A stretch of DNA of 49,564 nt from Rhodococcus phenolicus (GCF_001646785.1 NZ_LRRH01000232.1:1-49564); one strand, 5' to 3'. Positions 1-9,315 are shown, counted from the first letter of the stretch. Notes: generated by a model from the letters alone, not told the origin. Program-made: numbers and translations.

Positions 1-1
1 G

Positions 2-253
2 GAGGGGAGGGTGCGCGGGAGGGGTGGGTCAGGCCTCGAACACGAAGAGGAGCTCCGTCGCCGGCTGCGTGGAATCACTGCACGTTTGGACGTCGCGGAC
101 GGTGACCGGCTGGCCGACCGGATCCACGTCGCGATCGTCGGAGCATTCGCCGTCGGAGGGATGTACCCGTCCGGCGGGCCCGCGGGTCAACTCCCCGACC
201 TGGTGGACGTCCTCGCCGGCGCCGCGGTCACGGTGAGCCCGCCTGTCGCGTGA
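2..253 (+). CDS. Partial TetR-family regulator, C-terminal ligand-binding part
   Basis: This is an open frame that enters from the left edge without a start codon and stops at 251-253. The visible 83 residues lack the N-terminal helix-turn-helix. They carry a charged helix (EEELRRRLRGITARL) followed by a hydrophobic helix, LADRIHVAIVGAFAVGGMYP, and a LPDLVDVLAGA tail. That is the usual last two helices of actinobacterial TetR ligand domains. The 3' end overlaps the convergent WS/DGAT gene by 26 bases. The family call rests on this C-terminal pattern only and the DNA-binding half lies outside the window, so it is moderate to weak. Confidence 0.45.
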   Translation, partial: EGRVRGRGGSGLEHEEELRRRLRGITARLDVADGDRLADRIHVAIVGAFAVGGMYPSGGPAGQLPDLVDVLAGAAVTVSPPVA

Positions 254-1658
254 TCCCCACCGCCTCTTCGAGATCCGACAGCGCCTGCTCGGTGAGCGGG
301 ATCAACGTCTCGATGTCGGGAAGCTGCTCTCTACCCGCGACATAACCGATGTCGAGGTGGCCGGCGTACGAGCACACGGTGATGTTGAGGGCGAGACCGT
401 CGTACACCGTCGACACCGGGTAGATCGCTTCGACCCGTGCGCCGTTCCAGTACCGGTCGGATACCGGCCCGGGCACGCTCGACAACGCCAGGTTGAAGGC
501 CGGTCGCGGAGTCGGCGCGAAGGGTATCTGGGGAAGCAGCACCGTCGGCGCAATCGCCGGAAGGGCAACGGCCAGAGATGCTCCCGACCCGAGGTCGGCG
601 ACCTGGTGCTTCGCGTCCGACATCGATCGGTGGACGACGGCGAGCCGCTGTGCGGGATCGTCCAGTTCGGTGCCGAGCGTGCACAAGGCGACACCGAACG
701 CGTTGGCGTCGCCGCCGTCGGTGGTGGCGTCGCGGGCGCGGACCGTGATCGGGCAGATCGCGACGAGAGATTCGGTGGGAAGTTCCCGGTGGGCGAGCAG
801 CCAGTATCGCAGTGCACCAGCGACGACCGTGGTCAGGACGTCGTTACCGGTGGTTCCGGTGGCCTCACCGACAGCGCGGACGCGAGTGCGGGACACCTCG
901 GCTCCGGCCACCGCGCGGGCGGGACCGAGCCGGCCGTTGAACCGGGTGTTCGGAGCCGAGAACGGAAGGGTCGCGGGTCCTCCGGTCAACGCCCTGAAGA
1001 CGTTCAGGACTCCCCCTTTGCCGAGTCGCATCGCGAACTCCGCGCCCGAGGCCGCGGCCCCCACGGTCGACCGAACGAGCGCGAGCGGGTCCGGGATTCG
1101 TGAGGTGGCGCCGGAGCCGGGCTCGTCGGAGTCCACTTCCCGCGAGGGTGCTGCGGCGAACAACCGCATACCGCGACGGGCCGGATCATCGCCCACCCAC
1201 GACTCGATCATCCGGAGACCGCCGATGCCGTCGACCACCGAATGATGCACCTTGACGAGCAGTCCGATCCGGTTGCCGTCGAAACCGTCGATCACGTGTG
1301 CCTGCCACATGGGCCGCGTCCGGTCTAGGGGTTCGGCGTGCAGATCACCGACGAGAGACCACAACGTCTCACGGTTCGAGCCTTCCGGCAGCGACCTTCG
1401 GAAGACGTGCCTGCTCAGGTCCGTCTCGGTTTCCCGCCAGACCCAGGCGCCGCCCGTGTCGACACCGCGGTGCGGGCGACGGCGCAACCGGGAGTCGAGG
1501 TGGTTCGCGTCGGCGTGGCAAGCGTGGAGGAGCTCGTCGGCGAAGCCTCGGCCGGCGTCCTCGGGTGGGTCGAGGACGATCAGCGCGGTGATGTGCATCG
1601 GATTCGACAGCTCCTCTGCCGTCATCATCAAGGCGCCCATCGCATCCATTGCCGTCAT
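228..1658 (-). CDS. Wax ester synthase/diacylglycerol acyltransferase (WS/DGAT)
   Basis: This 476-residue protein should transfer an acyl group from acyl-CoA to a fatty alcohol or diacylglycerol at the membrane, making wax esters or triacylglycerol. Several such paralogues are typical of rhodococci and mycobacteria. The family active-site motif HHxxxDG is present as VHHSVVDGIGG in the N-terminal half. The typical N-terminal segment (ALMMTAEELSNPMHI) and the C-terminal NPGPVS-like segment (SSVPGPVSDRYWNGA) are also present. The start at 1658 is chosen over an ATG 28 codons upstream because homology begins there and a GGGAAGGGA ribosome binding site precedes it. The gene is convergent with the partial TetR gene and divergent from the SRPBCC gene. 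Confidence 0.93.
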   Translation of the reverse strand: MTAMDAMGALMMTAEELSNPMHITALIVLDPPEDAGRGFADELLHACHADANHLDSRLRRRPHRGVDTGGAWVWRETETDLSRHVFRRSLPEGSNRETLWSLVGDLHAEPLDRTRPMWQAHVIDGFDGNRIGLLVKVHHSVVDGIGGLRMIESWVGDDPARRGMRLFAAAPSREVDSDEPGSGATSRIPDPLALVRSTVGAAASGAEFAMRLGKGGVLNVFRALTGGPATLPFSAPNTRFNGRLGPARAVAGAEVSRTRVRAVGEATGTTGNDVLTTVVAGALRYWLLAHRELPTESLVAICPITVRARDATTDGGDANAFGVALCTLGTELDDPAQRLAVVHRSMSDAKHQVADLGSGASLAVALPAIAPTVLLPQIPFAPTPRPAFNLALSSVPGPVSDRYWNGARVEAIYPVSTVYDGLALNITVCSYAGHLDIGYVAGREQLPDIETLIPLTEQALSDLEEAVGITRQAGSP

Positions 1659-1868
1659 CCCCGTCCCTTCCCCCGAGCGCCCGGTTCCCGGACTCCCTGC
1701 GACAGCTTCGCACGGGCTCGGGCCCCGAACGGGTCGAAACATCGTCCGCAGGATCCGGGCCGGGCGGAATGTCGATCGTGCTTGGTACGGTGCGAGTCAC
1801 CCGATCTCGTGCAGTGGCGCCGCCGACCCCGAATGCGGCGGTGCACCCGACATCTTCAGGAAAGGATC

Positions 1869-2360
1869 ATGACGACACGGCATTCCGACCTCGATTCCCG
1901 CTTCACCCACGCCGAGTCGATCCGTGTCGACGCCTCCCCGCAGGAGGTGTGGGACGTGGTGACCGATATCGAGCGCACGGGGGAGTGGAGTCCCGTTTGT
2001 CGTGCGTGCTGGTGGAAAGAGCCTGCGACCGGCCCGGAGGTCGGGGCCTGGTTCCACGGCCGCAACCAGGCCGGCGACCGGGTCTGGGAAACCGAGTCGC
2101 AGGTCGTCGCCGCTGAGGAGCCGGTCGAGTTCACCTGGATGGTTGCCGGAAATGCGGTGCGCTGGTCCTACCGTCTCGCACCGGACGGGGACGGTACGGT
2201 CCTGACCGAGTCGTGGGCGGTCCAGCCCGCGGGTTTCGAAATGTTCGACGAGATCTTCGGCGACGAGGCGCAGGCTCAGCTCGAGTTGCGGCGCGAAGCC
2301 GCACTGTCCGGGATACCGGCGACCCTGAGAGCCGTCAAGGGGATAGTCGAAGGGGCTTGA
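1869..2360 (+). CDS. SRPBCC-family (START-like) small-ligand-binding protein
   Basis: This 163-residue protein has the helix-grip fold of the polyketide cyclase/START group. It starts with the typical ESIRVDASPQEVWDVVTDIE strand and helix and ends with a long amphipathic C-terminal helix (AQAQLELRREAALSGIPATL). Such proteins bind hydrophobic ligands in a cavity; the ligand here is unknown. The start at 1869 has an AGGAAAGG ribosome binding site just upstream. The gene stands alone, with a 210-base divergent promoter region shared with the WS/DGAT gene. It has no signal peptide or membrane segment. Confidence 0.85.
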   Translation: MTTRHSDLDSRFTHAESIRVDASPQEVWDVVTDIERTGEWSPVCRACWWKEPATGPEVGAWFHGRNQAGDRVWETESQVVAAEEPVEFTWMVAGNAVRWSYRLAPDGDGTVLTESWAVQPAGFEMFDEIFGDEAQAQLELRREAALSGIPATLRAVKGIVEGA

Positions 2361-2439
2361 CATGACGAGCCGGGATCGGCTCGATCATCGGAACCCGCCC
2401 GCGAGCGGCTCTTCTTTCGTCGTATGCAGTTCTCGCGGC

Positions 2440-2841
2440 TCACGCCGACCATGAGCGCCACCGCAGCCGGTCGATCGTGATCACCGGTCCCGGTGGCCGC
2501 CTCGCCCGATACTGCGGGTATTTGCGGGCCAGCGCGTCGATTCCGGCGGCGCCGGCATCGGTGTCGGCCTCGTGCACCGTGGCGATGCCGTCGATGCGGA
2601 TCCACCACAGTTGGGACCAGTCGTCGCTGTAGTGGTCGACGAGCACGCTCACCCGTGGGTTCTCTGCGATGTCGGTCAGGCGGCGCAGCCGCCGGGTGGT
2701 CTTCGGCTTGTCGTCGATGGAGGTGTGGATCGCATCGCCGTCGAGGGTGAACACGATCGGGACCAGATGGGGGGCGCCGGACCCGTCCGCAGTGGCGAGA
2801 CGGGCCACCCGGGCGGCAGCGACGCTGCGGCGAACGTCCAT
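2440..2841 (-). CDS. PPOX-class, probable F420-dependent enzyme (split beta-barrel)
   Basis: This 133-residue protein matches the pyridoxamine-5'-phosphate-oxidase-like split-barrel group of actinobacteria that mostly bind F420 (TIGR03668-like). Diagnostic parts are the opening ARVARLATADGSGAPHLVPI strand pair, the VFTLDGDAIHTSIDDKPKTT segment, and a conserved DDWSQLWWIRIDG strand. The C-terminus PVITIDRLRWRSWSA is typical of the family. Its substrate is not known. It is transcribed away from the universal stress protein gene, with 111 bases between the two start codons. Confidence 0.88.
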   Translation of the reverse strand: MDVRRSVAAARVARLATADGSGAPHLVPIVFTLDGDAIHTSIDDKPKTTRRLRRLTDIAENPRVSVLVDHYSDDWSQLWWIRIDGIATVHEADTDAGAAGIDALARKYPQYRARRPPGPVITIDRLRWRSWSA

Positions 2842-2952
2842 GCGCCCGACGGTAGTCCTCGGACGGACCGAATACGTGGCCCGTACGGCAGGTTTGCCGT
2901 GGCCGTGCCGGTATTCTCGTCACGTCGATCCTTCCGGGAACGGGCGGTACAC

Positions 2953-3804
2953 ATGGCCGGGAGCAGTGTGATGGTGGTCGGAGTCGACGGATCGCGGTCG
3001 GCCGCCGATGCCGCGGCATGGGCGGCGGCGGTGGCGTCGCGACGGCGCTGTGGGCTCCGCGTCGTCTACGTCCTGCCCGAGCCGCACGGCTCGGGTACCG
3101 AGCCGGAGGTGGGCGGCCGGGAACCGTTGCCCGCGGAGGGATATCGGACAGCACAGACGATCGTGAACGATGTCGCCACGGTCGTGCGCACGTACTTCCC
3201 ACGGCTCGACGTGGAGAGCCGGGTCGAAACCGGCCCGGTCGCCGCGACCTTGGCCGCCGCGAGTGAAGGAGCGCGGATGATCGTGCTCGGGCACAGCCGA
3301 AGCGGCCGGGGTGCACTCGAGGCCCTGCTGCGCCGGTCGACGGCGCAGGACCTGGTGCGGCGTGCCTCGTGCCCGGTCGCGAGTTGGCGGGGGCAGCCGG
3401 GCCGGCTTCCCGACGACTGTCGTCCGGTAGTCGCCGGCGTCGAGTCGAGGCCACGCGGTGTGGGTGTCGCACTGGCGGCGTTCGAGCTGGCAGCGTTGTT
3501 CGGCACGTCCGTCGTGGCGGTACACGCGTGGGCTTCGCTGCCCGGGGTGACATCGGGGCCGCGTGCCGTGCCGTCCGAAGCGCTCGTCGCGGCGCGGGAG
3601 CAGTTTCCGCGAGTGCCGGTCGCCGAGGTGTCCGTCGAGGGCGACCCGGCAGAGGTGCTGCTCGAGCACTCCGCCGATGCGCAACTGGTGTGCCTCGGCA
3701 GTCACGGCCGTGGACGGTTCGCGGGTGTGGTGGCCGGGTCGGTCGGCCGCGAGGTGCTGCAGCGCAGCGAGTGCCCGGTGGTGATCTGTCCACCCGCGAG
3801 ATGA
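2953..3804 (+). CDS. Tandem universal stress protein (two UspA domains)
   Basis: This 283-residue protein contains two UspA folds. The first begins MVVGVDGSRSAADAAAWAA and ends with an ATP-loop-like GHSRSGRGALEALLRRS segment. The second ends with GSHGRGRFAGVVAGSVGREV, the G-x2-G-x9-G-(S/T) nucleotide-binding pattern, followed by CPVVICPP. The two-domain layout is the common mycobacterial/rhodococcal type, often induced in dormancy or low oxygen. The ATG at 2953 is used; a GTG at 2968 is an alternative, and neither has a strong ribosome binding site. It lies just upstream of the FAD oxidoreductase gene. Confidence 0.9.
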   Translation: MAGSSVMVVGVDGSRSAADAAAWAAAVASRRRCGLRVVYVLPEPHGSGTEPEVGGREPLPAEGYRTAQTIVNDVATVVRTYFPRLDVESRVETGPVAATLAAASEGARMIVLGHSRSGRGALEALLRRSTAQDLVRRASCPVASWRGQPGRLPDDCRPVVAGVESRPRGVGVALAAFELAALFGTSVVAVHAWASLPGVTSGPRAVPSEALVAAREQFPRVPVAEVSVEGDPAEVLLEHSADAQLVCLGSHGRGRFAGVVAGSVGREVLQRSECPVVICPPAR

Positions 3805-3881
3805 CGGCCGTTGCCGCGGGACCGTCGTGGACATGGCGGGGCAGGGAATGGGATCGTGGGTCGCACGGAGAACGGGCGAAC

Positions 3882-5264
3882 ATGGTCACCCACACACTCG
3901 ACACCGACTATCTGGTGATCGGCGCCGGCGCCGCGGGGATGGCGTTCACCGATGCGCTGATCGCAGACTACGGCGCGGACGTGGTGATGGTCGATCGCCG
4001 GCACGCGCCGGGCGGGCACTGGAACGACGCCTACCCCTTCGTCAGGCTGCATCAGCCGTCGGCGTACTACGGAGTGAATTCGCTGCCCCTCGGCGCCGAC
4101 ACCATCGACCGGGACGGGCCGAATGCGGGCATGTACGAGCAGGCCGGCGCTGCCGAGATCTGCGGGTACTACGACCGGGTCATGCGCATGTCGTTGCTCG
4201 CTTCGGGAGCGGTGCGGTACTTCCCGATGTGCGACTACGTCGGAGAGGGACGATTCGTCTCGCGGCTGTCGGGTGCGAGCGTCGCGGTGCGGGTCCGGAA
4301 AGCGGTCGTGGACGCCACCTATCTCGAACCGGCCGTCCCGGCGACCAGTGCGCCACCGTTCGCAGTCGCGCCGGACGCACGGTGCATTCCCGTCGGCGCG
4401 CTTCCTCGCGTCGACGAGCCGGCCGGACGCTATGTCGTCGTCGGCGCGGGCAAGACGGCGATCGACGCGTGCCTGTGGCTGCTGCAGACCGGGGTCGATC
4501 CGGACGCGATCCGGTGGATCAAACCGCGGGAGGCGTGGCTGCGCAACCGGTTCTTCGCGCAGGGCGGGGAACTGGTGGGCGATCTGATCGAGGGCATCGC
4601 GCGGCAACTGGAATCGGCGGCGCACGCGATGTCGCCCCACGATCTGTTCGCCCGGTTCGAGGCGAGCGCGCAGCTGTTCCGGGTCGACGAACACGTCACG
4701 CCCACGATGTACAAGGCGCCGACGATGAGCACCGCCGAGCTAGGAATGCTGCGGCGCATCCGGGACGTCGTACGACTCGGGCACGTCCGGTGGATCGACC
4801 GCCACGAGATCCACCTCGACGGCGGCGTGATCGCGGCGGATCCCGGCGCGTTGTACGTGCACTGCGCCGCACCCGGCCTGAATCCGGCACCGGCCGTGCC
4901 GATCTTCGCCGACGGGCGGATCACGTTGCAGCCCATCAGGTCCGGGCTGATCCCGTTCAACGCTGCGATGGCGGGATTCGTCGAATCGACCGGCCGTCGC
5001 CTCGAGGAGAAGAACCGGCTGTGCCCGCCGAACCGATTGCCCGACGTTCCGCTCGACTGGGTGCGTGGCCTGCTCGTCGAGATGGATGCCGACCGGAAGT
5101 GGTCCAAGGAACCGGACATCGCACAGTGGCTCGAACGCTCGCGCCTGAACACCTCGAGAGGGCTGCGGCGGCATGCCGGACGGCCGCAGGTGCAGGACGC
5201 GATGGCCCGTTTCCTCGCGAACGTCCGTCCCGGGCTCGCGACGCTGCGCGCCATGCTCCCGTAG
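3882..5264 (+). CDS. FAD/NAD(P)-dependent oxidoreductase
   Basis: This 460-residue flavoprotein has an N-terminal Rossmann motif GAGAAGMAF directly after the start, then the FAD-contacting acidic strand end and RRHAPGGHW. A second dinucleotide motif, VVGAGKTAID, lies near residue 185. This is the two-motif layout of class B-like monooxygenases and related NAD(P)/FAD oxidoreductases. The substrate cannot be told. The start at 3882 is set by homology to the dinucleotide fold; the frame is open far upstream but that part is not protein-like. It lies 77 bases after the stress protein gene on the same strand and could be cotranscribed. Confidence 0.85.
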   Translation: MVTHTLDTDYLVIGAGAAGMAFTDALIADYGADVVMVDRRHAPGGHWNDAYPFVRLHQPSAYYGVNSLPLGADTIDRDGPNAGMYEQAGAAEICGYYDRVMRMSLLASGAVRYFPMCDYVGEGRFVSRLSGASVAVRVRKAVVDATYLEPAVPATSAPPFAVAPDARCIPVGALPRVDEPAGRYVVVGAGKTAIDACLWLLQTGVDPDAIRWIKPREAWLRNRFFAQGGELVGDLIEGIARQLESAAHAMSPHDLFARFEASAQLFRVDEHVTPTMYKAPTMSTAELGMLRRIRDVVRLGHVRWIDRHEIHLDGGVIAADPGALYVHCAAPGLNPAPAVPIFADGRITLQPIRSGLIPFNAAMAGFVESTGRRLEEKNRLCPPNRLPDVPLDWVRGLLVEMDADRKWSKEPDIAQWLERSRLNTSRGLRRHAGRPQVQDAMARFLANVRPGLATLRAMLP

Positions 5265-5364
5265 GAAACGGTCGCGGTTTGCGATGATCGACAGGCTCGG
5301 ACGCGCGGTGCCGTGACGATCACGGCCGGTGACTCCGCGCTCCGACCGACGGCAGGAGAACCCG

Positions 5365-6411
5365 GTGACGACGAACAGCCCCCGCGCCCGAGTTCGCCCA
5401 CGGCGGCGCGTCCTGCGATGGGTACTCGCCGTGATGACGGTGTTCCTGGTGGTCGTGGTCGGGTCGTTCGTGCTCACCCCCGTGCCCGGGGCGCTGCTCG
5501 TGCGCGCGGTGTTCGAGCGTGGCGCCCGTGATTCGACCGAGAAACTCGAGGTCGGCGCGCCCGGGACCGATCTCGTCGCCGACGTGCCCTACCGCGACGG
5601 TGACCGCGACGCGTATCTGGACGTCTACACCCCGTCCGGAACGACGACCGCGCTGCCGACGATCGTGTGGACCCACGGCGGCGCATGGCTGTCCGGGAAC
5701 CGGACGAACTATGCCGGCTACTACCGGCGTCTGGCCGACGCCGGATTCACCGTCGTCTCGGTCGGTTACTCGCTTGCCCCGGGACATCGCTATCCGACCC
5801 CGGTGCACCAGCTGAACGATGCGCACGCCTATCTGATGGAACACGCGGACGAACTGCACATCGACCCGGACCGTCTCGTGTTGGCGGGCGACTCCGCGGG
5901 CGCGCAGCTGTCGGCGCAGCTCGCCGCGGCGGTCACCGGCCCGGATTATGCTGCCACGCTCGGGCTCACCCCGGCGCTCACCGCGGAACAGCTTCGCGGT
6001 GTGGTCCTCAACTGCGGCATCTACGATGTCCCGGCGATGGGTGGCAGCGGAGGCCTGATCGGGTGGGGAGTCAAGCAGGCACTGTGGGCATACACCGGTT
6101 CCCGGAGCTTCGGCACCTCGGAGGCGGCCGCGCGGATGTCCACGCTGCGGTGGGTCACCGCCGGATTCCCCGCCACCTACATCGCGGGCGGAAACGGCGA
6201 CCCGCTCACGAACACCCAGTCGAAACCGTTGGCCGCGAAGCTCACCGATCTCGGCGTCACGGTCGACTCCCTGTTCTTCCCGGACGACCACACCCCCCGG
6301 CTGGGCCACGAATTCCAGTTCGATCTCTCGCTCGAAGACTCCCGGATCGCGCTCGATCGCACGATCGAGTTCGTGCGCAAGGTGACCGAAACGGATCGTC
6401 ACGGGGCGTGA
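5365..6411 (+). CDS. Membrane-anchored alpha/beta hydrolase (HSL-like esterase/lipase)
   Basis: This 348-residue protein has a basic N-terminus and a single hydrophobic segment (VLAVMTVFLVVVVGSFVL), so the catalytic domain is probably outside or membrane-attached. The oxyanion motif HGGAW and nucleophile elbow GDSAGAQLS mark a carboxylesterase of the hormone-sensitive-lipase type. The distal acid and histidine probably lie in DDHTPRLGHEFQFD. The GTG at 5365 is preferred over a GTG at 5329 because a CAGGAGAA ribosome binding site precedes it. The substrate is unknown, probably a short acyl ester or lipid. Confidence 0.85.
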   Translation: MTTNSPRARVRPRRRVLRWVLAVMTVFLVVVVGSFVLTPVPGALLVRAVFERGARDSTEKLEVGAPGTDLVADVPYRDGDRDAYLDVYTPSGTTTALPTIVWTHGGAWLSGNRTNYAGYYRRLADAGFTVVSVGYSLAPGHRYPTPVHQLNDAHAYLMEHADELHIDPDRLVLAGDSAGAQLSAQLAAAVTGPDYAATLGLTPALTAEQLRGVVLNCGIYDVPAMGGSGGLIGWGVKQALWAYTGSRSFGTSEAAARMSTLRWVTAGFPATYIAGGNGDPLTNTQSKPLAAKLTDLGVTVDSLFFPDDHTPRLGHEFQFDLSLEDSRIALDRTIEFVRKVTETDRHGA

Positions 6412-6504
6412 TTTCCCGGATCCACCGGGTCCGGGGCGGGGCGTGATCAACTTTCGCGGGAGTGCTGTAGGCCACCACTGCACGGGAGGCTATTGTTTCG
6501 CCCC

Positions 6505-7002
6505 ATGTCCAAAGAATTTTCCTTCAGCGCCGATATCGACCACAGCGTGGAGCAGGTCCATGCAGCCCTGATCAGCGAGGAGTACTGGAAGGGCCGTCTG
6601 GGCGGAAGCTCGACCGGCTCAGTGGAAATCGGGTCCCCGGCGGGCCCCGGCACCGTCCGGGTCACACTCACCGACGAGACCGACACCGCAGGGCTTCCCG
6701 CTGTGGTGCGCGGCATCCTGCGCGGCCCGCTGGTGATGCACCGGACCGACGAATGGGGTCCGCTCGACGGTGGTACCGCGCTGGGATCGCTGACGGGTGG
6801 CTCGTCCAGCTTCCCCGTGACGATCGAGGGCCGGTCGGAGATCCGTGGCCGCGACGGCGGCGCGGTCCTCGAGGTGCGGGGCCAGGTCACCGTGAAGGTA
6901 CCGGTCGTCGGCGGACAGATCGAGGGTCTGGTCCTGCAGATGGTCGAGGCCATCGTCTCCGGTGACGGCGCCGCTCTGAACGCGCACATCGCCGGGAACT
7001 GA
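6505..7002 (+). CDS. DUF2505 domain protein
   Basis: This 165-residue protein begins MSKEFSFSADIDHSVEQVHA and follows the DUF2505 pattern of mycolate-containing actinobacteria. These are SRPBCC-like small proteins of unknown function. The ATG at 6505 is chosen over an upstream in-frame ATG at 6493 because the family begins MSKxF. The gene is alone and convergent with the membrane hydrolase gene at 7053-8765. No membrane segment is visible. Confidence 0.8.
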   Translation: MSKEFSFSADIDHSVEQVHAALISEEYWKGRLGGSSTGSVEIGSPAGPGTVRVTLTDETDTAGLPAVVRGILRGPLVMHRTDEWGPLDGGTALGSLTGGSSSFPVTIEGRSEIRGRDGGAVLEVRGQVTVKVPVVGGQIEGLVLQMVEAIVSGDGAALNAHIAGN

Positions 7003-7009
7003 TCGTCGA

Positions 7010-7045
7010 GGGGCTGCCGGCCTGCGAGCGCGGTCCGGCAACCCC
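7010..7045. terminator. Hairpin between convergent genes
   Basis: GGGGCTGCCGG at 7010-7020 pairs with CCGGCAACCCC at 7035-7045, 10 of 11 bases, with a 14-base loop. It sits between the DUF2505 stop and the stop of the convergent hydrolase gene and could serve both. There is no T-run, so termination is inferred from position. Confidence 0.4.
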
Positions 7046-7052
7046 CGAACTC

Positions 7053-8765
7053 TCAGCCCGTCGGCGCGGTGCCCTCGATGGCCCGGACGAGCCCGGCGGT
7101 GTCCGCCGGGCTCCACCCGTCCGGGGCGGCGATCGCCGCCCAGCCGTGGGGAATCAGATCCTCGTAGTTGTGCCCGTGCCCGACCGGCGGTGACGTGCCG
7201 CGCATGACATCCCCGGCGACCTGCCAGAACGTGACGATCGGATACCACCGCATCGACGGAACCCGATCGGTACCGGGTGGTTCGGAGAGCCAGTCGGGCC
7301 GGGTGAACAACAGATCGGGGCCCCACCACACGACCGGATCGGACGCGTGCTGGAGATACAGCACCCGCGGTTCGAGCCAGGGCCGCCCGTCCGGTTCGAG
7401 ATTCTGTGCGTCTTCGGCGAACCGGACCGCGAGGCCGTCGTCGTAGGTGGGCAGCACCTCGGGGCTGCCCGGATCGCGCCCGTCCACCAACGAGCGCCAC
7501 AGGATGTTCGAGTTCGGCGGCCCGACGAACAGTGCGCCGTCGACGGACGACCGCAGGTCCGCGACGTCGTCGAACGCGGCCTCCGCGGACTGCGACCCGA
7601 GGCTTTCCCCGTAGACCAGCAGCCGGGGGCGCGCATCCTCCGGCAGCTGCGACCACCGGTCCTGCACACCGTCGATCAGCGCTTTGCCGGCCGCCTCGGC
7701 CGCGGACCCGTCGGTGAGGAACGAAATCCAGCTCGGCAGATACGAATACTGGATCGCGGCGATCGCGGTGTCCCCGTTGTACATCAGCTCGATGGCGTCC
7801 GCGGCGACGGGATTGACCCAGCCGGTACCCGTGGTCGCGGACACGACGAGCACCTGCCGGTCCCACGCGCCGGTGCGGTCGAGTTCGTCGAGCACGAGAT
7901 CGACCTGGGCCGCGGTGTCCGGCGCAGACTCCAGTCCCGCGTACACGCGGATCGGTTCGAGGGCGGGCGTGCCGTTGATCGCGGTGAGTTCGCCGGCGCG
8001 AGAACCGCCGTCGACGAAGGCGCGGCCCTGCCGGCCGAGGCTGTCCCAGGCGGCCGACGACATCGGGCTGCCGGAACGCTCGGCCTCGACCGGCTGTGCG
8101 TCGCCGGGATCGGTGCTGTTGTTGTCGCCGGAGAAGACCAGGTTCGCAGCCTTCGAGCTGCCGGCCAACAGCACCTGGTCGACGAACACGACGACGAGGA
8201 CGGTCAGCAGGAGGGGTGCCACCACGTGGGCGACCGGAACCGGAATGCGCAGGCGCGCACCGAGAAACGCGGCGAATGCGCGGGCGAGACGACGCAGCCC
8301 GCGCGCGACGAACAACACGGCGGCGAAGACAGCGGCGACGACGAGACCGGTCCGCAGATACGCGAACGACGAGGTTGCCTCCATGCCCATGAGAGTTTCG
8401 ATCTCGTTCTGCCGATCGGCGGCGGCGAGAAGCGCCGCCACCACCATGACGAGAACGAGCAGCGCCGCCAGCACCTGGGCGACCTTCCGGACGGTGTGGC
8501 GCCGCCGCCACCACGTCAGGTGCGGAACGATCCAGCGGCGCGCCGGGTGGGCGATCAGCACGCCGATTCCGTATCCGGTCACAGCCGTGATGCCGCTGAT
8601 CAACCCCTGATACAGCCAGTCCCGCGGGATCAGCGACGGGCTCAGACTCCACGCGAAGAACAACAGGCCGACCACGAGTCCGACGAAATCCAGGCCGAGC
8701 ACCGTCACCGGGGGCGTGCGGGTGTCGTCCGGGACGGGTGCGTCGGAGGTCCGAGGGGTGTTCAC
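7053..8765 (-). CDS. Multi-pass membrane protein with alpha/beta-hydrolase domain (PF10081/PF15420-like)
   Basis: This is a 570-residue protein. The N-terminal third has several hydrophobic segments (starting VLGLDFVGLVVGLLFFAWSL), with the family motif SLSPSLIPRDWLYQG. The C-terminal part is an alpha/beta hydrolase domain with nucleophile elbow YGESLGSQSAE. This two-part layout is known from actinobacterial membrane hydrolases of unknown substrate. The GTG at 8765 is the best start because the next candidate codons lie inside the first membrane segment; its ribosome binding site is weak. The C-terminus ends near the terminator-like hairpin at 7010-7045. Confidence 0.85.
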   Translation of the reverse strand: MNTPRTSDAPVPDDTRTPPVTVLGLDFVGLVVGLLFFAWSLSPSLIPRDWLYQGLISGITAVTGYGIGVLIAHPARRWIVPHLTWWRRRHTVRKVAQVLAALLVLVMVVAALLAAADRQNEIETLMGMEATSSFAYLRTGLVVAAVFAAVLFVARGLRRLARAFAAFLGARLRIPVPVAHVVAPLLLTVLVVVFVDQVLLAGSSKAANLVFSGDNNSTDPGDAQPVEAERSGSPMSSAAWDSLGRQGRAFVDGGSRAGELTAINGTPALEPIRVYAGLESAPDTAAQVDLVLDELDRTGAWDRQVLVVSATTGTGWVNPVAADAIELMYNGDTAIAAIQYSYLPSWISFLTDGSAAEAAGKALIDGVQDRWSQLPEDARPRLLVYGESLGSQSAEAAFDDVADLRSSVDGALFVGPPNSNILWRSLVDGRDPGSPEVLPTYDDGLAVRFAEDAQNLEPDGRPWLEPRVLYLQHASDPVVWWGPDLLFTRPDWLSEPPGTDRVPSMRWYPIVTFWQVAGDVMRGTSPPVGHGHNYEDLIPHGWAAIAAPDGWSPADTAGLVRAIEGTAPTG

Positions 8766-8866
8766 CGGCCGACAGTAGCCCGCGCCGCCGCCGCGCGCGG
8801 TCCGGCCGATCGCGCCGAAACGGTGAGCATCGGCGGCCGGATGCCCGGCATGAGCATGTGCGATCG

Positions 8867-9315
8867 GTGGCCGGTGGAAGAACGGTCCGGATTGTCGCCG
8901 CCTCCGACGCGCACGAGGTGGGACCGTCCGGCCACTCCCTGCTCGTCGTCGACGGCCCCACCCACGTCTCACGGCCTGAGCCGGGCATCGACGCGGCACA
9001 GTGCGGTCGAGGCGGGGCAGGAACCGGACTCGCCGTTGAGTGTCGAACCGGACGCGGAGAGCGAGGGAGCCCGGGAGTGGCTCGCATCACTCGCAGCGAT
9101 GGACGGCAGGGCAGCCGCGTTCGATACCAGGCTCGACGCCTCGTCCCTGCTGACCGGACGCGCCTCGAAGACGATCGCGCGGAAGCTGCGGCACCTGGGA
9201 TTCACTCCGGTCGCCGAGCCGGAGAGCTTCCTCGCCGACAAGGAAAACGACACTCGAAGCGGGCGAAGAGGACCGTGGCGAGCGGTGGAGACGGACCCTC
9301 GTCACCTCGGGGTAG
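8867..9315 (+). pseudogene. Decayed flavodoxin-domain gene, 5'-truncated with two frameshifts
   Basis: Three consecutive frames encode successive pieces of a small actinobacterial flavodoxin-domain protein. The first piece (from 8867) reads RTVRIVAASDAHEVGPSG then LLVVDGPTH. After a shift near 8966-8970 the second reads HGLSRASTRHSAVEAGQ, then REWLASLAAMDGRAAAFDT and HLGFTPVAEPESFLADKEND. After a second shift near 9251 the third reads LEAGEEDRGERW and stops at 9313-9315. The FMN phosphate-binding N-terminus, about 25 residues, is not found upstream. The loss of the 5' end argues for true decay, although each frameshift alone could be a read error. Confidence 0.7.

Noticed and set aside
2276-3904. 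A 542-codon minus-strand frame over the PPOX-type and stress-protein genes
   Set aside because: The product is Arg/Pro-rich without domain features, while genes in other frames have clear motifs.
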